A DNA stretch of 64,000 nucleotides from positions 248,001-312,000 of the forward strand of contig DAONGN010000001.1 in the NCBI GenBank assembly GCA_035404185.1, read 5' to 3'. The notes beneath the pieces are model-generated. The model ran no database searches. It saw only the letters and a list, made by a program, of their open reading frames with translations, and was not told the origin of the DNA. The translations under genes and the position numbers were made by a program. Source of the stretch: Candidatus Pacearchaeota archaeon (lineage in GTDB: Bacteria; Patescibacteriota; Minisyncoccia; Minisyncoccales; Minisyncoccaceae). Shown here piece by piece: positions 44,584-53,793 of this stretch. Position 1 is the first letter of the stretch, and every line of letters starts with the position of its first letter.

Positions 44584-45882
44584 ATGAATAAAACAGCTTG
44601 GATTGTTTCCATAAATATGGGATATGGGCATCAAAGAACTGCCTATCCTTTAAAATTTTTTGCTGAGGGCAAAGAGATTATTTGTGCTAATGATTATCGT
44701 GGAATTCCTGAAAATGATAGAAAGATTTGGGAAAATTCAAGAAGTTTTTACGAATTCATTTCTCGTTTTAAAAAATTTCCTTTATTGGGAGAATGGGCTT
44801 TTTCTCTTTTTGATATGACCCAAAAGATTAACGATATTCATAGCAACAAAGATTTATCAATTCCTAATTTTACCCAGAAAGGGACAATTCCTTTATTCGA
44901 AAAAGGATGGGGAAGGGATCTGATAGAAAAACTTAAAAAAAGTAATCCAGTTCCATTTATTTCTACTTTTTATAACCCCGTCTTTATGGCAGAATATTTT
45001 AAATATCCTAATGATATTTTTTGTGTTATTTGTGATGCTGATATTAGTCGAAGTTGGGCTCCTTTTTCAGGTAAAAAATCAAAAATAAAATATTTTGCTC
45101 CCAACGCAAGAGTAGTTAAAAGATTAAAGCTGTATGGAGTTAAAGAGGATAATATTATCTTAACTGGATATCCTTTGCCCATGGAAAATATCGGAAGTAA
45201 GGATATGGAAATACTAAAAGAAGACTTAAGAAACAGAATTATTAATCTTGACCCGTTAAAGAAATACAGAGAAAAGCATGATTTTATTATTCGTGAAAAA
45301 CTTGGTAAGTTGCCTAAGGTATCCGATCATCCCTTAACTATCATGTTTACGGTTGGAGGAGCAGGAGCACAAAAAGAATTAGGCATAAAAATAATTAGAA
45401 ATCTAAGAAAAATAATATACAATAAAAGATTAAAAGTCATTCTTGTAGCTGGAATCAAGAAAGAGATAAAAGATTATTTTGAAAAAGAAATTAGAAACGG
45501 AGGTCTAGGAGAATTATTGGGTGCTGGAATAGAGATTTTATATGAAAATAATTTCGAAGAATATTACAATAAATTTAATTTAGCCTTAAGGAAGACAGAT
45601 GTTTTATGGACTAAACCATCAGAACTTTCTTTTTATTCAGCCTTAGGGCTTCCGATTATTATAGCTCCAATCATTGGTTCTCAAGAAGAATTTAACAGGA
45701 GTTGGTTATTGAAATCGGGTTTTGGAATAGAACAAAGAAATATTGAAAATATTAAAGATTGGTTTTATGATTATCTTCATTCAGGATATTTAGCTCAAAC
45801 GGCTATGAATGGTTTTATTGATGGAGAACAGATGGGAACAATAAAAATTAAAGAAAAAATACAAAAATGTTCTGGCTCATAG
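44584..45882 (+). CDS. Glycosyltransferase-like protein (MGDG synthase/GT28-type fold)
   Basis: A 432-aa soluble protein, not a well-characterised family. The N-terminus NMGYGHQRTAYPLK resembles the glycine/His loop of MGDG synthase-like glycosyltransferases. The C-terminal half has TVGGAGAQKELG (a nucleotide-sugar-type loop) and a KPSELSFYSALGLPIIIAP stretch, similar to the donor-binding site of MurG-like GT-B enzymes. A glycosyl transfer to a lipid is the best guess, but donor and acceptor are unknown. It overlaps the next gene by 16 bp. Confidence 0.7.
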   Translation: MNKTAWIVSINMGYGHQRTAYPLKFFAEGKEIICANDYRGIPENDRKIWENSRSFYEFISRFKKFPLLGEWAFSLFDMTQKINDIHSNKDLSIPNFTQKGTIPLFEKGWGRDLIEKLKKSNPVPFISTFYNPVFMAEYFKYPNDIFCVICDADISRSWAPFSGKKSKIKYFAPNARVVKRLKLYGVKEDNIILTGYPLPMENIGSKDMEILKEDLRNRIINLDPLKKYREKHDFIIREKLGKLPKVSDHPLTIMFTVGGAGAQKELGIKIIRNLRKIIYNKRLKVILVAGIKKEIKDYFEKEIRNGGLGELLGAGIEILYENNFEEYYNKFNLALRKTDVLWTKPSELSFYSALGLPIIIAPIIGSQEEFNRSWLLKSGFGIEQRNIENIKDWFYDYLHSGYLAQTAMNGFIDGEQMGTIKIKEKIQKCSGS

Positions 45883-46766
45883 CAATAATTCTTTCATATT
45901 TATCTTTTGCTCTTGCCTCTTTGGGGGATAAGATAGTTTTGTCTGGTCCTTCTAAACCAAAGTCATATACTTTTTTTGTTGGAATACTTAGTCTTTTTTC
46001 GGTATTTATAATTCCTTTTGTTGAGTTTGGTTTTCCAAGTGGAATTGGATTAGCCTTTATAGTCCTTGAAGCTATTGTTTATGTTGCTGGTCTTTATGCT
46101 ATGTTTTATGCTTTAGAGAATTTCGATGTTTCCAAAGTAATGCCAACGATTGGAGCAACCCAGCCAGTTATTATTGCGATTTTGTCTGTTTTCTTTTGGG
46201 GCTATCAGAAGCTAGAAGGAAATGAAATTTTAGCTTTCATTATTCTTTTAACGGGAAGCGTTTTAATATCTATTGATAAAAATCCAAAAATTACTAAAAA
46301 AAGCTTGGAAATATCTTTAATCGCTTCTTTTCTTTTTTCTTTAGATTTTATTTATTCTAAGTTTGTTTTTACAGAAATGTCATTTTGGCAAGGATTTATT
46401 TGGATGAGAATATTTAGTTTTATTTTTGTTTTGATTTTTCTGTTTGATAAAGGATTCAGAAAAGAAATGGAAGAAGAGAATAGTGGATTTAATAAAAAAA
46501 CAGGAATCGTCTTTATCGTTGCCCAAATATTTGGAGGGTTAGCAAATATCCTTCAAAGTTGGGCCATATTTCTTGTTCCGGTTTCTTATTTAGCGATAAT
46601 GAATTCAATGAAAGGAATACAGTATGTCTTTTTGTTTGTTTTAGTTGTTTTAATTTCTTCATTTTTACCTAAGGTTTTAAAAGAAGAAATTAATAATAAG
46701 ATAATTATTCAGAAAATTGTTTCTATCCTTCTTATTGGTTTGGGTTTGGCCATTTTAGTGCTATAA
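45867..46766 (+). CDS. EamA/DMT-superfamily transporter-like membrane protein
   Basis: A 299-aa protein with about ten predicted helices in two halves, the drug/metabolite transporter pattern. The first half has PTIGATQPVIIAILSVFFWG near residue 95, the second has VPVSYLAIMNSMKGIQYVFLF. The substrate is unknown. It is translationally coupled to the upstream glycosyltransferase-like gene and may serve the same envelope pathway. Confidence 0.82.
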   Translation: MFWLIAIILSYLSFALASLGDKIVLSGPSKPKSYTFFVGILSLFSVFIIPFVEFGFPSGIGLAFIVLEAIVYVAGLYAMFYALENFDVSKVMPTIGATQPVIIAILSVFFWGYQKLEGNEILAFIILLTGSVLISIDKNPKITKKSLEISLIASFLFSLDFIYSKFVFTEMSFWQGFIWMRIFSFIFVLIFLFDKGFRKEMEEENSGFNKKTGIVFIVAQIFGGLANILQSWAIFLVPVSYLAIMNSMKGIQYVFLFVLVVLISSFLPKVLKEEINNKIIIQKIVSILLIGLGLAILVL

Positions 46767-46776
46767 AATTTAGGGT

Positions 46777-46805
46777 TTGATTCTTTACCTAAATTTTAAT
46801 ATAAT
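46777..46805 (+). promoter_or_regulatory. Putative leaderless promoter of the glycoside hydrolase gene
   Basis: TTGATT (46777-46782), a 17-nt spacer and perfect TATAAT (46800-46805), 7 nt before the ATG at 46813. It argues against the upstream in-frame starts at 46777 and 46804. Confidence 0.75.
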
Positions 46806-46812
46806 GTATCTA

Positions 46813-47805
46813 ATGGTTCCACTATTAAAATATATCCTATGGTCCTTTTCGGGATTAGGGATTATCTTTATTGTCTATTTTTTCGTTGGTTTTGCTAATC
46901 AATCAAAGAATATGACGTGGGGAGTTGATTTTTCGGTCAAGCAGACGGATTTTTTAAAGTTAGACTCAAAAGAGACATACTCGGCTATTTTGAACGATTT
47001 AGGGGCAAAAAATATTAAAATATCAGTTTATTGGGATTTAATTGAAAAAGAGAAGGGAGTATATGATTTTAATGAACTAGATTGGCAGGTTGCTGAAGCA
47101 GAAAAACATAACGCTAATGTTGTTTTAGCTATTGGGATGAAAGTGCCTCGTTGGCCAGAATGTCATTTACCAACCTGGGCTAGGGATCTTAGCAAATCAG
47201 AACAACAAACAGAAATATTAAATATGTTGCAAGAAGTAGTTTTAAGATATAAAGATTCTTCAGCCCTTACTATGTGGCAAGTAGAAAATGAGGTTTTTCT
47301 TAAGTTCGGAGCTTGTCCTTGGACTGATGAAGATTTTTTAAAAAAGGAAATTACTCTTGTTAAATCAAAAGATTCTAATCACAAAATTATTATTACTGAT
47401 AGTGGAGAATTATCTTTTTGGATTAAGGCAGCTCAGGCCGGAGGAGATATCATCGGAGTTACAACTTATAAGAAGGTTTGGCAACAGCAAGTTCATCTTT
47501 ATGTTTCCTATCCTTTTCCATCGGTTTTTTATAACCGTAGAGCAGATATAGTAAAGAATATTTTTAATAAAAAAGTAATTGGGGTTGAATTACAAGCTGA
47601 GCCTTGGTGTGCTAATTCAATTATGAACTCGTCTTTAAGTGAACAAAAGAAAACTATGGATTTAAGTCAATTCAAAAAAAATGTGGAATTTGCTAAAAAT
47701 ACTGGAATAGATACTTTTTACTTTTGGGGAGCTGAATGGTGGTATTACATGAAGACCGTTTATGGTGATTCAAGCATTTGGGACGAGGCTAAAAAGCTAT
47801 TTTAA
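46813..47805 (+). CDS. Glycoside hydrolase-like TIM-barrel protein, membrane-anchored
   Basis: About 330 aa from the ATG at 46813 (MVPLLKYILW), chosen because upstream starts fall in the promoter. One N-terminal transmembrane helix (residues ~8-28) anchors an exported TIM barrel of clan GH-A type. It has the acid/base Glu in MWQVENEV and a candidate nucleophile Glu in GVELQAEPW. It resembles GH10/GH42/GH5-like enzymes but no specific family is certain. It lies in an envelope-sugar neighbourhood. Confidence 0.72.
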   Translation: MVPLLKYILWSFSGLGIIFIVYFFVGFANQSKNMTWGVDFSVKQTDFLKLDSKETYSAILNDLGAKNIKISVYWDLIEKEKGVYDFNELDWQVAEAEKHNANVVLAIGMKVPRWPECHLPTWARDLSKSEQQTEILNMLQEVVLRYKDSSALTMWQVENEVFLKFGACPWTDEDFLKKEITLVKSKDSNHKIIITDSGELSFWIKAAQAGGDIIGVTTYKKVWQQQVHLYVSYPFPSVFYNRRADIVKNIFNKKVIGVELQAEPWCANSIMNSSLSEQKKTMDLSQFKKNVEFAKNTGIDTFYFWGAEWWYYMKTVYGDSSIWDEAKKLF

Positions 47806-47810
47806 TAAAT

Positions 47811-48518
47811 ATGATAAGTATAATTATCCCGACATTAAACGAGGAAAAAAATATTAAAACCTTGCTTGCTATAATTCAGAAAGGCGGTTTTGATGATTAT
47901 GAAGTAATAATAGCTGATGCTGGTTCAATCGATAAGACAATTGAAATCGCAAGAAAAAATAATTGTATTATTAGTAAGGGAGGCTTGCCAGCTAGAGGAA
48001 GAAATATTGGGGCAAAAATCGCTAAAGGTGATATCCTTTTCTTTCTAGATGCTGATTTAAAATTTTATCCTAAGAATTTTTTAAAATTATCAGTTGATTA
48101 TTTTACTAAAAATGATTTATCGGTGGCTTCATTTGCAATCTTACCCCAAAAAAATAATATATACATGAATCCTTTTACTTTGAATCTTTTTTATAATATT
48201 CCTCAAGAATTATTAAAGAAGGTATTTCCCATGGGAGCTATGGGAATAATGGTTAAAAAAGATGTATTTGAAAAGGTTAAAGGATTTGATGAAAGCATTA
48301 CTTTAGCTGAAGATCATTATTTTGTACAACAAGCTAATAAATTTGGAAAGTTTGATATAATTAAAGGAGTTAAAATATATATGCCCTTGCGAAGATTTGA
48401 AAAAGATGGATATTTTAGAACCTCCTTTAAGTATCTTATATGTGCTTTTAATATGGGAGTAAGACGAAAGCCAGAAAGAAAGATTAGATACGATTTTGGA
48501 CATTATGATAAAAAATAA
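47811..48518 (+). CDS. Family 2 glycosyltransferase
   Basis: A 235-aa GT-A enzyme. IIIPTLNEEKNI starts the nucleotide-binding fold, DAGSIDKT follows, and the metal-binding DxD-type motif is FLDADLKF near residue 80. A FDESITLAEDHYF segment carries the usual catalytic acidic residue. No strong transmembrane helix is seen, though a hydrophobic patch lies near the C-terminus. The acceptor is unknown. Confidence 0.9.
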   Translation: MISIIIPTLNEEKNIKTLLAIIQKGGFDDYEVIIADAGSIDKTIEIARKNNCIISKGGLPARGRNIGAKIAKGDILFFLDADLKFYPKNFLKLSVDYFTKNDLSVASFAILPQKNNIYMNPFTLNLFYNIPQELLKKVFPMGAMGIMVKKDVFEKVKGFDESITLAEDHYFVQQANKFGKFDIIKGVKIYMPLRRFEKDGYFRTSFKYLICAFNMGVRRKPERKIRYDFGHYDKK

Positions 48519-48530
48519 ACCATCAAAACT

Positions 48531-49808
48531 ATGTCAATATATCAATTACCAACAATAAGTTTTCATAAAATAAAGGGACCAGAAATGAAGAAGTTAATTC
48601 CAGGAAAAATGCCTTTTCCAGGATTGTTTTTGATTTTAGTTTTTTTAATAGGATTGATTGGAGGACTATCTTCAAGCTATATTTTTTATCTTAAATTAAA
48701 ACAAGAAATTATTAGTGCTGGGGTTCCGATTATTCATTCAGAAAAAGTTGTTGAAAAAGATTATGTTCCTCAAACTACTCAAGAGCAGAAAGTAATAGAC
48801 GTGGTTAAAGAAAATTCTCCCTCAGTTGTTTCTGTTGTTATTATGAAAGAAGTTCCCGTCTATGAAGAGCAGTATATAGATCTTTTTGGGGATGGTTTTT
48901 TTACTGTTCCTCAACAAAAACAAACTGGAACAGAAAAACAGCAGGTTGGAGCTGGAACGGGATTTATTGTTTCTGAAGATGGACTAGTTTTAACTAATAA
49001 GCACGTTGTTTCTGATGATTCAGCTGAATATACAGTAGTTATGAGTGACAATAAAGAATATCCAGCTAAGGTTTTAGCTAAAGATCCGGTTCAAGACTTG
49101 GCAATTATCAAAATACAAAGTGATACCAAATTTAAAGCATTAACTCTTGGTTCTTCTTCTGATATCCAAATAGGGCAAAGCGTGATTGCTATTGGTAATG
49201 CTTTAGGAGAATTTCAAAATACGGTTTCAGTCGGAGTTATTTCTGGTTTAGGTAGAACAGTTGTTGCTTCAGGAGAAACAATAGGGACAGAAACATTGGA
49301 AGACATTATTCAAACTGATGCTGCTATTAATAAAGGAAATTCAGGTGGACCATTATTGAACTTAAAAGGTGAAGTCATCGGAATTAATACAGCCGTATCT
49401 TCTTCGGGACAAAATATTTCTTTTGCTATTTCAATTGATAAGGCTAAAAAAGATATTGAACAAGTTAAGGGTTCTGGCAAAATATCATATCCATATGTGG
49501 GAGTTAGATATGTCGTGATAAATAAAAAATATGCAGAAGATAAAAAACTATCAGTTGATTACGGGGCTTTGGTGATTAAAGGAATAAGTTCTAGCGATCC
49601 AGCTATCATTTCTGGATCTCCTGCCGAAAAAGCAGGACTAAAAGAAGGTGACATTATTTTAGAAATGGGAGGCGAAAAAATAACAGAAGATAATACCTTA
49701 TCTAAAATTATTTCTAAATACAATCCATACGATTCCGTTGATTTAAAGGTATTACGAGACAAAGAAGAGCTTACAATTCCTCTTGTTTTAGGAGAATGGA
49801 AGCAATAG
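48531..49808 (+). CDS. HtrA/DegP-type serine protease with PDZ domain
   Basis: A 425-aa envelope protease. One N-terminal transmembrane helix (residues ~28-52) is followed by a trypsin-like domain: His in LTNKHVV, Asp in QDLAII, and Ser in NKGNSGGPL near residue 270. A single C-terminal PDZ domain (residues ~320-420) contains SPAEKAGLKEGDIILEMGG. It is expected to act outside the membrane in protein quality control. Confidence 0.95.
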   Translation: MSIYQLPTISFHKIKGPEMKKLIPGKMPFPGLFLILVFLIGLIGGLSSSYIFYLKLKQEIISAGVPIIHSEKVVEKDYVPQTTQEQKVIDVVKENSPSVVSVVIMKEVPVYEEQYIDLFGDGFFTVPQQKQTGTEKQQVGAGTGFIVSEDGLVLTNKHVVSDDSAEYTVVMSDNKEYPAKVLAKDPVQDLAIIKIQSDTKFKALTLGSSSDIQIGQSVIAIGNALGEFQNTVSVGVISGLGRTVVASGETIGTETLEDIIQTDAAINKGNSGGPLLNLKGEVIGINTAVSSSGQNISFAISIDKAKKDIEQVKGSGKISYPYVGVRYVVINKKYAEDKKLSVDYGALVIKGISSSDPAIISGSPAEKAGLKEGDIILEMGGEKITEDNTLSKIISKYNPYDSVDLKVLRDKEELTIPLVLGEWKQ

Positions 49809-49828
49809 CGTTTTTCCTTCGTTTGTGT

Positions 49829-49834
49829 TAGTAT
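49829..49834 (+). promoter_or_regulatory. Putative extended -10 promoter of dnaG
   Basis: TGT followed by TAGTAT (49826-49834), 9 nt before the ATG at 49844. The -35 is poor (TAGCGT at 17 nt). A leaderless start is predicted. Confidence 0.45.
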
Positions 49835-49843
49835 TTTAATACT

Positions 49844-51667
49844 ATGAACTCTGACATTGAAGAAATAAAGTCTCGTTTAAATATCGTCGATGTCGTAGGA
49901 AGCTACATTAAACTTGAAAAAGCGGGAATAAATTATAGAGCTCGCTGTCCTTTTCATAATGAAAAATCGGCTTCTTTTTTTGTTTCTCCTTCTCGTCAAT
50001 TATGGCATTGTTTCGGAGGCTGTAATGAGGGAGGGGATATTTTTAAGTTTGTGATGAAAATAGAGGGAGTTGATTTTATCGATGCTTTAAAGATTTTAGC
50101 CGACAAGGCAGGTGTTGCTTTAAAAAGAGATTCGGAAGATTGGCAGAAGGTGAAAAATGAAAGACAGATATTAATTGATTTGCTAGAAAGATCTTGCAAA
50201 TTTTATACCGCTCAGCTAGAAAAAAGTAAAACTGGAAGAGGAGCAATTGAGTACCTCTTAAAAAGAGGAATGAAAGAAGAAACAATAAGGGAGTGGAGAC
50301 TTGGCTATGCTCCTGATACTTGGACTGGTTTGTCTGATTATTTAATTGGACAAGGATTTAAAAGAAAAGATATTGTTAGTGGAGGATTAGGAATTAAAAA
50401 AGATTCGGCTAAGTTTTTTGATAGATTTAGAAGCAGGATTATGTTTCCTATTCTCAATTTGAATTCTCAAGTATCTGGATTTACAGGTAGGATATTTAAT
50501 TCTGAAGACGAGGCTAAATATTTAAATACTCCCAATACTTTATTATATGACAAGAGCCGTGCTTTATACGGTATGGACAAAGCAAAACTAGAAGTTCGCC
50601 AGAAAGATTTTTGCGTTTTGGTTGAGGGAAACGTTGATTGTATTATGTCTCATCAGGCGGGAATTAAAAATTGTATTGCTGTTTCGGGAACCGCCTTAAC
50701 TCCTTTGCACTTGGGAATCATTAAGAGATATTCTTCCAATTTGGTTTTGGCTTTTGATATGGATATTGCCGGGAATAATGCGACCAAAAAGGGAATTGAT
50801 TTGGCTCTCAAGAACGGATTTAATGTGAAGGTTATTTCGATGGTTGCGGAAAAAGACCCGGCTGATATTATTTTTTTGGAGGGAGAAGAGAAATGGAGAG
50901 ATTTGGTTAATTCAGCCAAACCGATTAATGAATTTTATTTCGAATTAGCTTTTAAAAACAGGAATCCCGAAGTTTTTGAAGACAAGAAGAAGATTATTGC
51001 CGAACTCTTGCCCGTTTTAAAGAAAATTGATAATAACATAGAACAGAGCCATTGGATTGAAAACATGAGTCAGCGATTGAGGATAAAGGATGAAGACATT
51101 AGGGCGGAAATGAAAAAAGTCAAAATAGAGGAGAATAATATTTTCAAAAAAGAGGTAATTAATATTAAAGAGAAGAAAACCAGGAGAGAGATGCTGGAAG
51201 AGGATATTTTGTCTTTAACCCTGCTTGAACCGGTAAAAGCCTTTGAATTAACCGAAGAAATGATTGAAGTCTTTTCTCCCGAGGCTAAAGAAGTGTTTTT
51301 AAAGATCAAAAACAAGGAAGATTTGGGCGTATCGGACTACGCAAGCTATATCTTAATCAGGTCGGAATTGATGAAAGAAGTGGAAGATTTGATTGTAAAC
51401 GAAGAGTGGAATAAATGCCTGAATGAGTTGCAAAGCTTGATTAAAAAGCAAGAAAGAGATAGGCTGATTCAAGAGATAAAAAGCAAGGAGAAAGAAGGAG
51501 CTTTCGCAGACGTCAAAGAACTTTTATTAAAATTTAATAAATTAATAAAAAACAATGAAGAAAACAAAAAAGAAGTTAATCAAAAAGGCGAAGCCCAAAA
51601 AGCCGTTGAAGAAAGCTGTGAAAAAAAAGAAGCCTGCGAAGAAGAAAGCTCTGGTAAAGAAAGTTAA
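49844..51667 (+). CDS. dnaG: DNA primase
   Basis: Synthesises RNA primers at the replication fork. The 607-aa protein has an N-terminal CHC2-type zinc domain (CPFHNEK and CFGGC, residues ~39-66), the DnaG catalytic core, and a Toprim domain ([27 protein letters not shown]). Residues ~571-607, rich in E and K, are encoded in the stretch that also encodes the sigma factor N-terminus in the +1 frame. The macromolecular-synthesis pairing dnaG-rpoD is classical; S21 lies elsewhere. Confidence 0.95.
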   Translation: MNSDIEEIKSRLNIVDVVGSYIKLEKAGINYRARCPFHNEKSASFFVSPSRQLWHCFGGCNEGGDIFKFVMKIEGVDFIDALKILADKAGVALKRDSEDWQKVKNERQILIDLLERSCKFYTAQLEKSKTGRGAIEYLLKRGMKEETIREWRLGYAPDTWTGLSDYLIGQGFKRKDIVSGGLGIKKDSAKFFDRFRSRIMFPILNLNSQVSGFTGRIFNSEDEAKYLNTPNTLLYDKSRALYGMDKAKLEVRQKDFCVLVEGNVDCIMSHQAGIKNCIAVSGTALTPLHLGIIKRYSSNLVLAFDMDIAGNNATKKGIDLALKNGFNVKVISMVAEKDPADIIFLEGEEKWRDLVNSAKPINEFYFELAFKNRNPEVFEDKKKIIAELLPVLKKIDNNIEQSHWIENMSQRLRIKDEDIRAEMKKVKIEENNIFKKEVINIKEKKTRREMLEEDILSLTLLEPVKAFELTEEMIEVFSPEAKEVFLKIKNKEDLGVSDYASYILIRSELMKEVEDLIVNEEWNKCLNELQSLIKKQERDRLIQEIKSKEKEGAFADVKELLLKFNKLIKNNEENKKEVNQKGEAQKAVEESCEKKEACEEESSGKES

Positions 51668-52751
51668 GAAAAGGAAGAAGAGAGTCATTAATGTTATCAC
51701 TCCAGAAAAATTAGATGAACTGGTAAAGAAAGGCAAGACTAGAGGTTTTGTGACTTTTTCTGAGATTTTAAATTATTTTCCCAATATTGAAGAAAACATG
51801 ATTGAATTGGACCAGATGTTCGGTAAATTGGAGCAGTTGAGTATTGATGTGAAAGATTCTAAAGGATATTTGGATACAACTGATACAACCAAGAAGAAAG
51901 GAAGGAAAAGAGCTTCGACCGGAAAGATTGATTCCATCCAGTCATATTTAAAAGAAATCGGAAGGATTGATCCGATTACCGCCCGCGATGAGAAGGATTT
52001 GGCCCGAAGAATTGAAGCGGGAGACGAGGATGCGAAGAGAAAATTAGCCGAAGCTAATTTAAGACTAGTTGTTTCAATTGCCAAGAAATACATCGGACGC
52101 TCTCCTAATTTGACTTTGCTTGATTTGATTCAGGAAGGTAATTTGGGATTGTTTAGAGCGGTAGAGAAATTTGATTGGAGAAAGGGATACAAGTTTTCAA
52201 CCTATGCTACCTGGTGGATCAGGCAAACGATTACCCGTGCTTTAGCTGATCAAGCCAGAACTATTCGTATTCCGGTTCACATGATTGAAACTTTGACTAA
52301 ATATACTCAAGCTAAAAGAAAGTTATTACAAGAATTAGACAGGGAACCGTTAGACGAAGAGATTGCGGCGGAAATGGGAATCGAAGTTGAAAAGGTGAGA
52401 CATTTAGAGAAGATTTCTCAAAAAGCTGTTTCTTTGGAAACTCCGGTCGGAGAAGACGAGAAAGACAGTGTTTTGGGCGAATTCATTAAAGATGAGAAGA
52501 TTGAATCTCCAGCTTCTCAAGCCGGAAGAACATTGCTTCGAGAGCATTTGGATGAAATATTTAAAGATTTGGCTGAAAGAGAACAGAAAATTCTTTCGAT
52601 GCGTTTTGGTTTAGAAGATGGGGTTACCCATACTTTGGAAGAGGTAGGACAGGAATTCGGTGTAACCAGAGAAAGAATCAGGCAGATTGAAGCTAAAGCG
52701 ATTGAAAAGATCAGAGGACACAAGGATTTGAAGAAATTAGAGGGATACTAA
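51555..52751 (+). CDS. rpoD: RNA polymerase primary sigma factor (sigma-70)
   Basis: The housekeeping sigma factor, 398 aa. Residues 1-45 are an extreme Lys-rich extension. Region 1.1-like sequence follows, then region 1.2/2 ([50 protein letters not shown]), region 3 and region 4.2 ([20 protein letters not shown]). The regions that read -10 and -35 are canonical, in keeping with TTGNNN/TATAAT promoters here. The start at 51555 puts 113 bp inside dnaG; an internal start is possible but no better one is evident before conserved sequence. Confidence 0.94.
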   Translation: MKKTKKKLIKKAKPKKPLKKAVKKKKPAKKKALVKKVKKRKKRVINVITPEKLDELVKKGKTRGFVTFSEILNYFPNIEENMIELDQMFGKLEQLSIDVKDSKGYLDTTDTTKKKGRKRASTGKIDSIQSYLKEIGRIDPITARDEKDLARRIEAGDEDAKRKLAEANLRLVVSIAKKYIGRSPNLTLLDLIQEGNLGLFRAVEKFDWRKGYKFSTYATWWIRQTITRALADQARTIRIPVHMIETLTKYTQAKRKLLQELDREPLDEEIAAEMGIEVEKVRHLEKISQKAVSLETPVGEDEKDSVLGEFIKDEKIESPASQAGRTLLREHLDEIFKDLAEREQKILSMRFGLEDGVTHTLEEVGQEFGVTRERIRQIEAKAIEKIRGHKDLKKLEGY

Positions 52752-52761
52752 GTTTTCCAAC

Positions 52762-52790
52762 TTGACATTCTTGGTTCGAAAGAGGAAAAT
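52762..52790 (+). promoter_or_regulatory. Putative leaderless promoter of the HTH/LAGLIDADG-like gene
   Basis: Perfect TTGACA (52762-52767), a 17-nt spacer and GAAAAT (52785-52790), 7 nt before the ATG at 52798. A TATAGT four bases further is an alternative -10 but with a long spacer. Confidence 0.55.
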
Positions 52791-52797
52791 ATAGTTA

Positions 52798-53460
52798 ATG
52801 AAGGGAAAACTTGATTTAAAAATTAAGGCTAGGGAATTAAGGAAAAAGGGTAAATCTATTAAAGAAATTAAGAGAAATTTAAATGTTTCTCTTTCTTCTG
52901 TTAGTATTTGGGTCAGAGATATTAAATTAAATAAAAAACAATTAGAAGATCTTTACCTGAATAAAAAAACAGGAAACCTTAAAGGAAGCATAATCGCTGC
53001 CCAGAATAAAATAAGAAAAAGAGAATTAATTACGCAGAAGCTAAAGGAAGAAGGATTTAAAGAAATTGGAATGTTAACAGATAGACAAAGATTTTTAGTA
53101 GGAGTTTCTATTTATGCCGGAGAAGGAGGGAAAACCGATAGGGATATTTCTTTTGTAAATTCAGATCCAAAGCTTATTAAATTTATGATGAATTGGTTTA
53201 GTGATTTTTGTAACGTTCCATTCGATAAGTTTAGAGGTAGTTTATATATTCATAATGATTTAAATGAAAAGAAAGCAAAGAAATTTTGGTCTAAATTAAC
53301 CAAGATACCATTAAGTCATTTTACAAAAAGCTATATTGCAAAAAATAATAAAAAAAGATTGAGAAACAAAAAACACGAGAACGGCATTTTTAGAATAAAA
53401 GTTTCAAACGCAAATCTTCATAGAAAAATAATGGGATGGGTTGACGGAATCTTTAAATAA
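52798..53460 (+). CDS. HTH protein with LAGLIDADG-like domain
   Basis: A 220-aa basic protein. Residues ~8-45 form a helix-turn-helix (SIKEIKRNLNVSLSSVSIWVRD). The remainder resembles a LAGLIDADG-type fold: FLVGVSIYAGEGGK near residue 97 (first motif-like helix with acidic E), NSDPKLIKFMMNWF and a C-terminal half ending KIMGWVDGIF. It could be a DNA-binding regulator or a homing endonuclease derivative. It lies only 24 bp before the tRNA-Asn gene with a group I intron, so a link to the intron is possible but unproven. Confidence 0.6.
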   Translation: MKGKLDLKIKARELRKKGKSIKEIKRNLNVSLSSVSIWVRDIKLNKKQLEDLYLNKKTGNLKGSIIAAQNKIRKRELITQKLKEEGFKEIGMLTDRQRFLVGVSIYAGEGGKTDRDISFVNSDPKLIKFMMNWFSDFCNVPFDKFRGSLYIHNDLNEKKAKKFWSKLTKIPLSHFTKSYIAKNNKKRLRNKKHENGIFRIKVSNANLHRKIMGWVDGIFK

Positions 53461-53468
53461 GCTATATT
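53441..53468 (+). promoter_or_regulatory. Putative promoter of tRNA-Asn
   Basis: TTGACG (53441-53446), a 16-nt spacer and TATATT (53463-53468), 16 nt before the mature tRNA 5' end. It lies within the 3' end of the preceding gene. Confidence 0.5.
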
Positions 53469-53484
53469 ATTAGTATGTTTTTAT

Positions 53485-53793
53485 TCCGGTGTGGCGCAAT
53501 GGTAGCGCGGATGCCTGTAGACAATACTTGCAGCTTTCTTGAGTAATCAAGATTGAAAAACGAGGTGAATTGCGGGAAACCTAAGGGTTTAATACTTATG
53601 GCAATCCGCAGCCAAGCCCATAATTTATGGGAAGGTTCAGAGACTATTCCGAAAGGAAGTACTCCTTATTTTAGGAGGAAGCGCCTCGCCCCTAACATTA
53701 AGTTGAGGGTGATGAGATAGTCCACGCTTATTAGAAATAGTAAGATTACGTGTAAGCATTAGGTTGTAGGTTCGAATCCTACCACCGGAGCCA
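53485..53793 (+). tRNA. tRNA-Asn (GUU), interrupted by a group I intron
   Basis: Exons 53485-53518 and 53753-53793 join into a normal 75-nt tRNA with encoded CCA. Acceptor TCCGGTG pairs with CACCGGA; the D-stem is GCGC/GCGC; the anticodon stem is GATGC/GCATT with loop CTGTTAA (anticodon GTT); there is a 5-nt variable region; the T-arm is GTAGG-TTCGAAT-CCTAC; the discriminator is G. The intron lies between anticodon positions 35 and 36. The serine recombinase stop codon overlaps the T-arm on the other strand. Confidence 0.93.
53519..53752 (+). ncRNA. Group I intron (IC3-like) in tRNA-Asn
   Basis: A 234-nt self-splicing intron without an ORF. The 5' exon ends CTGT and the internal guide GCAG (around 53530-53533) forms P1 with the conserved U-G wobble at the splice site. 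The core elements are readable: P (AATTGCGGGAA, near 53569), Q (AATCCGCAGCC, near 53603), with P4 GCGG/CCGC; R (CAGAGACTA, near 53638) and S (GATAGTCC, near 53716), with P7 GACTA/TAGTC. The intron ends with the terminal G at 53752. The match to cyanobacterial tRNA-Leu introns suggests subgroup IC3. Confidence 0.9.

Noticed and set aside
46777-46812. Upstream starts of the glycoside hydrolase (46777, 46804)
   Set aside because: They fall on the -35 and -10 boxes of a well-matched promoter.
51555-51667. rpoD N-terminus as a spurious extension
   Set aside because: Lys-rich sigma extensions exist and no better in-frame start precedes the conserved part, so the overlap is kept but flagged.
53485-53520. 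Reading the 5' half as tRNA-Tyr (loop CTGTA, anticodon GTA)
   Set aside because: The variable region is only 5 nt (not class II), and the intron boundaries with P1 wobble and terminal G give GTT; the rest resembles tRNA-Asn with TCC...GGAG ends.
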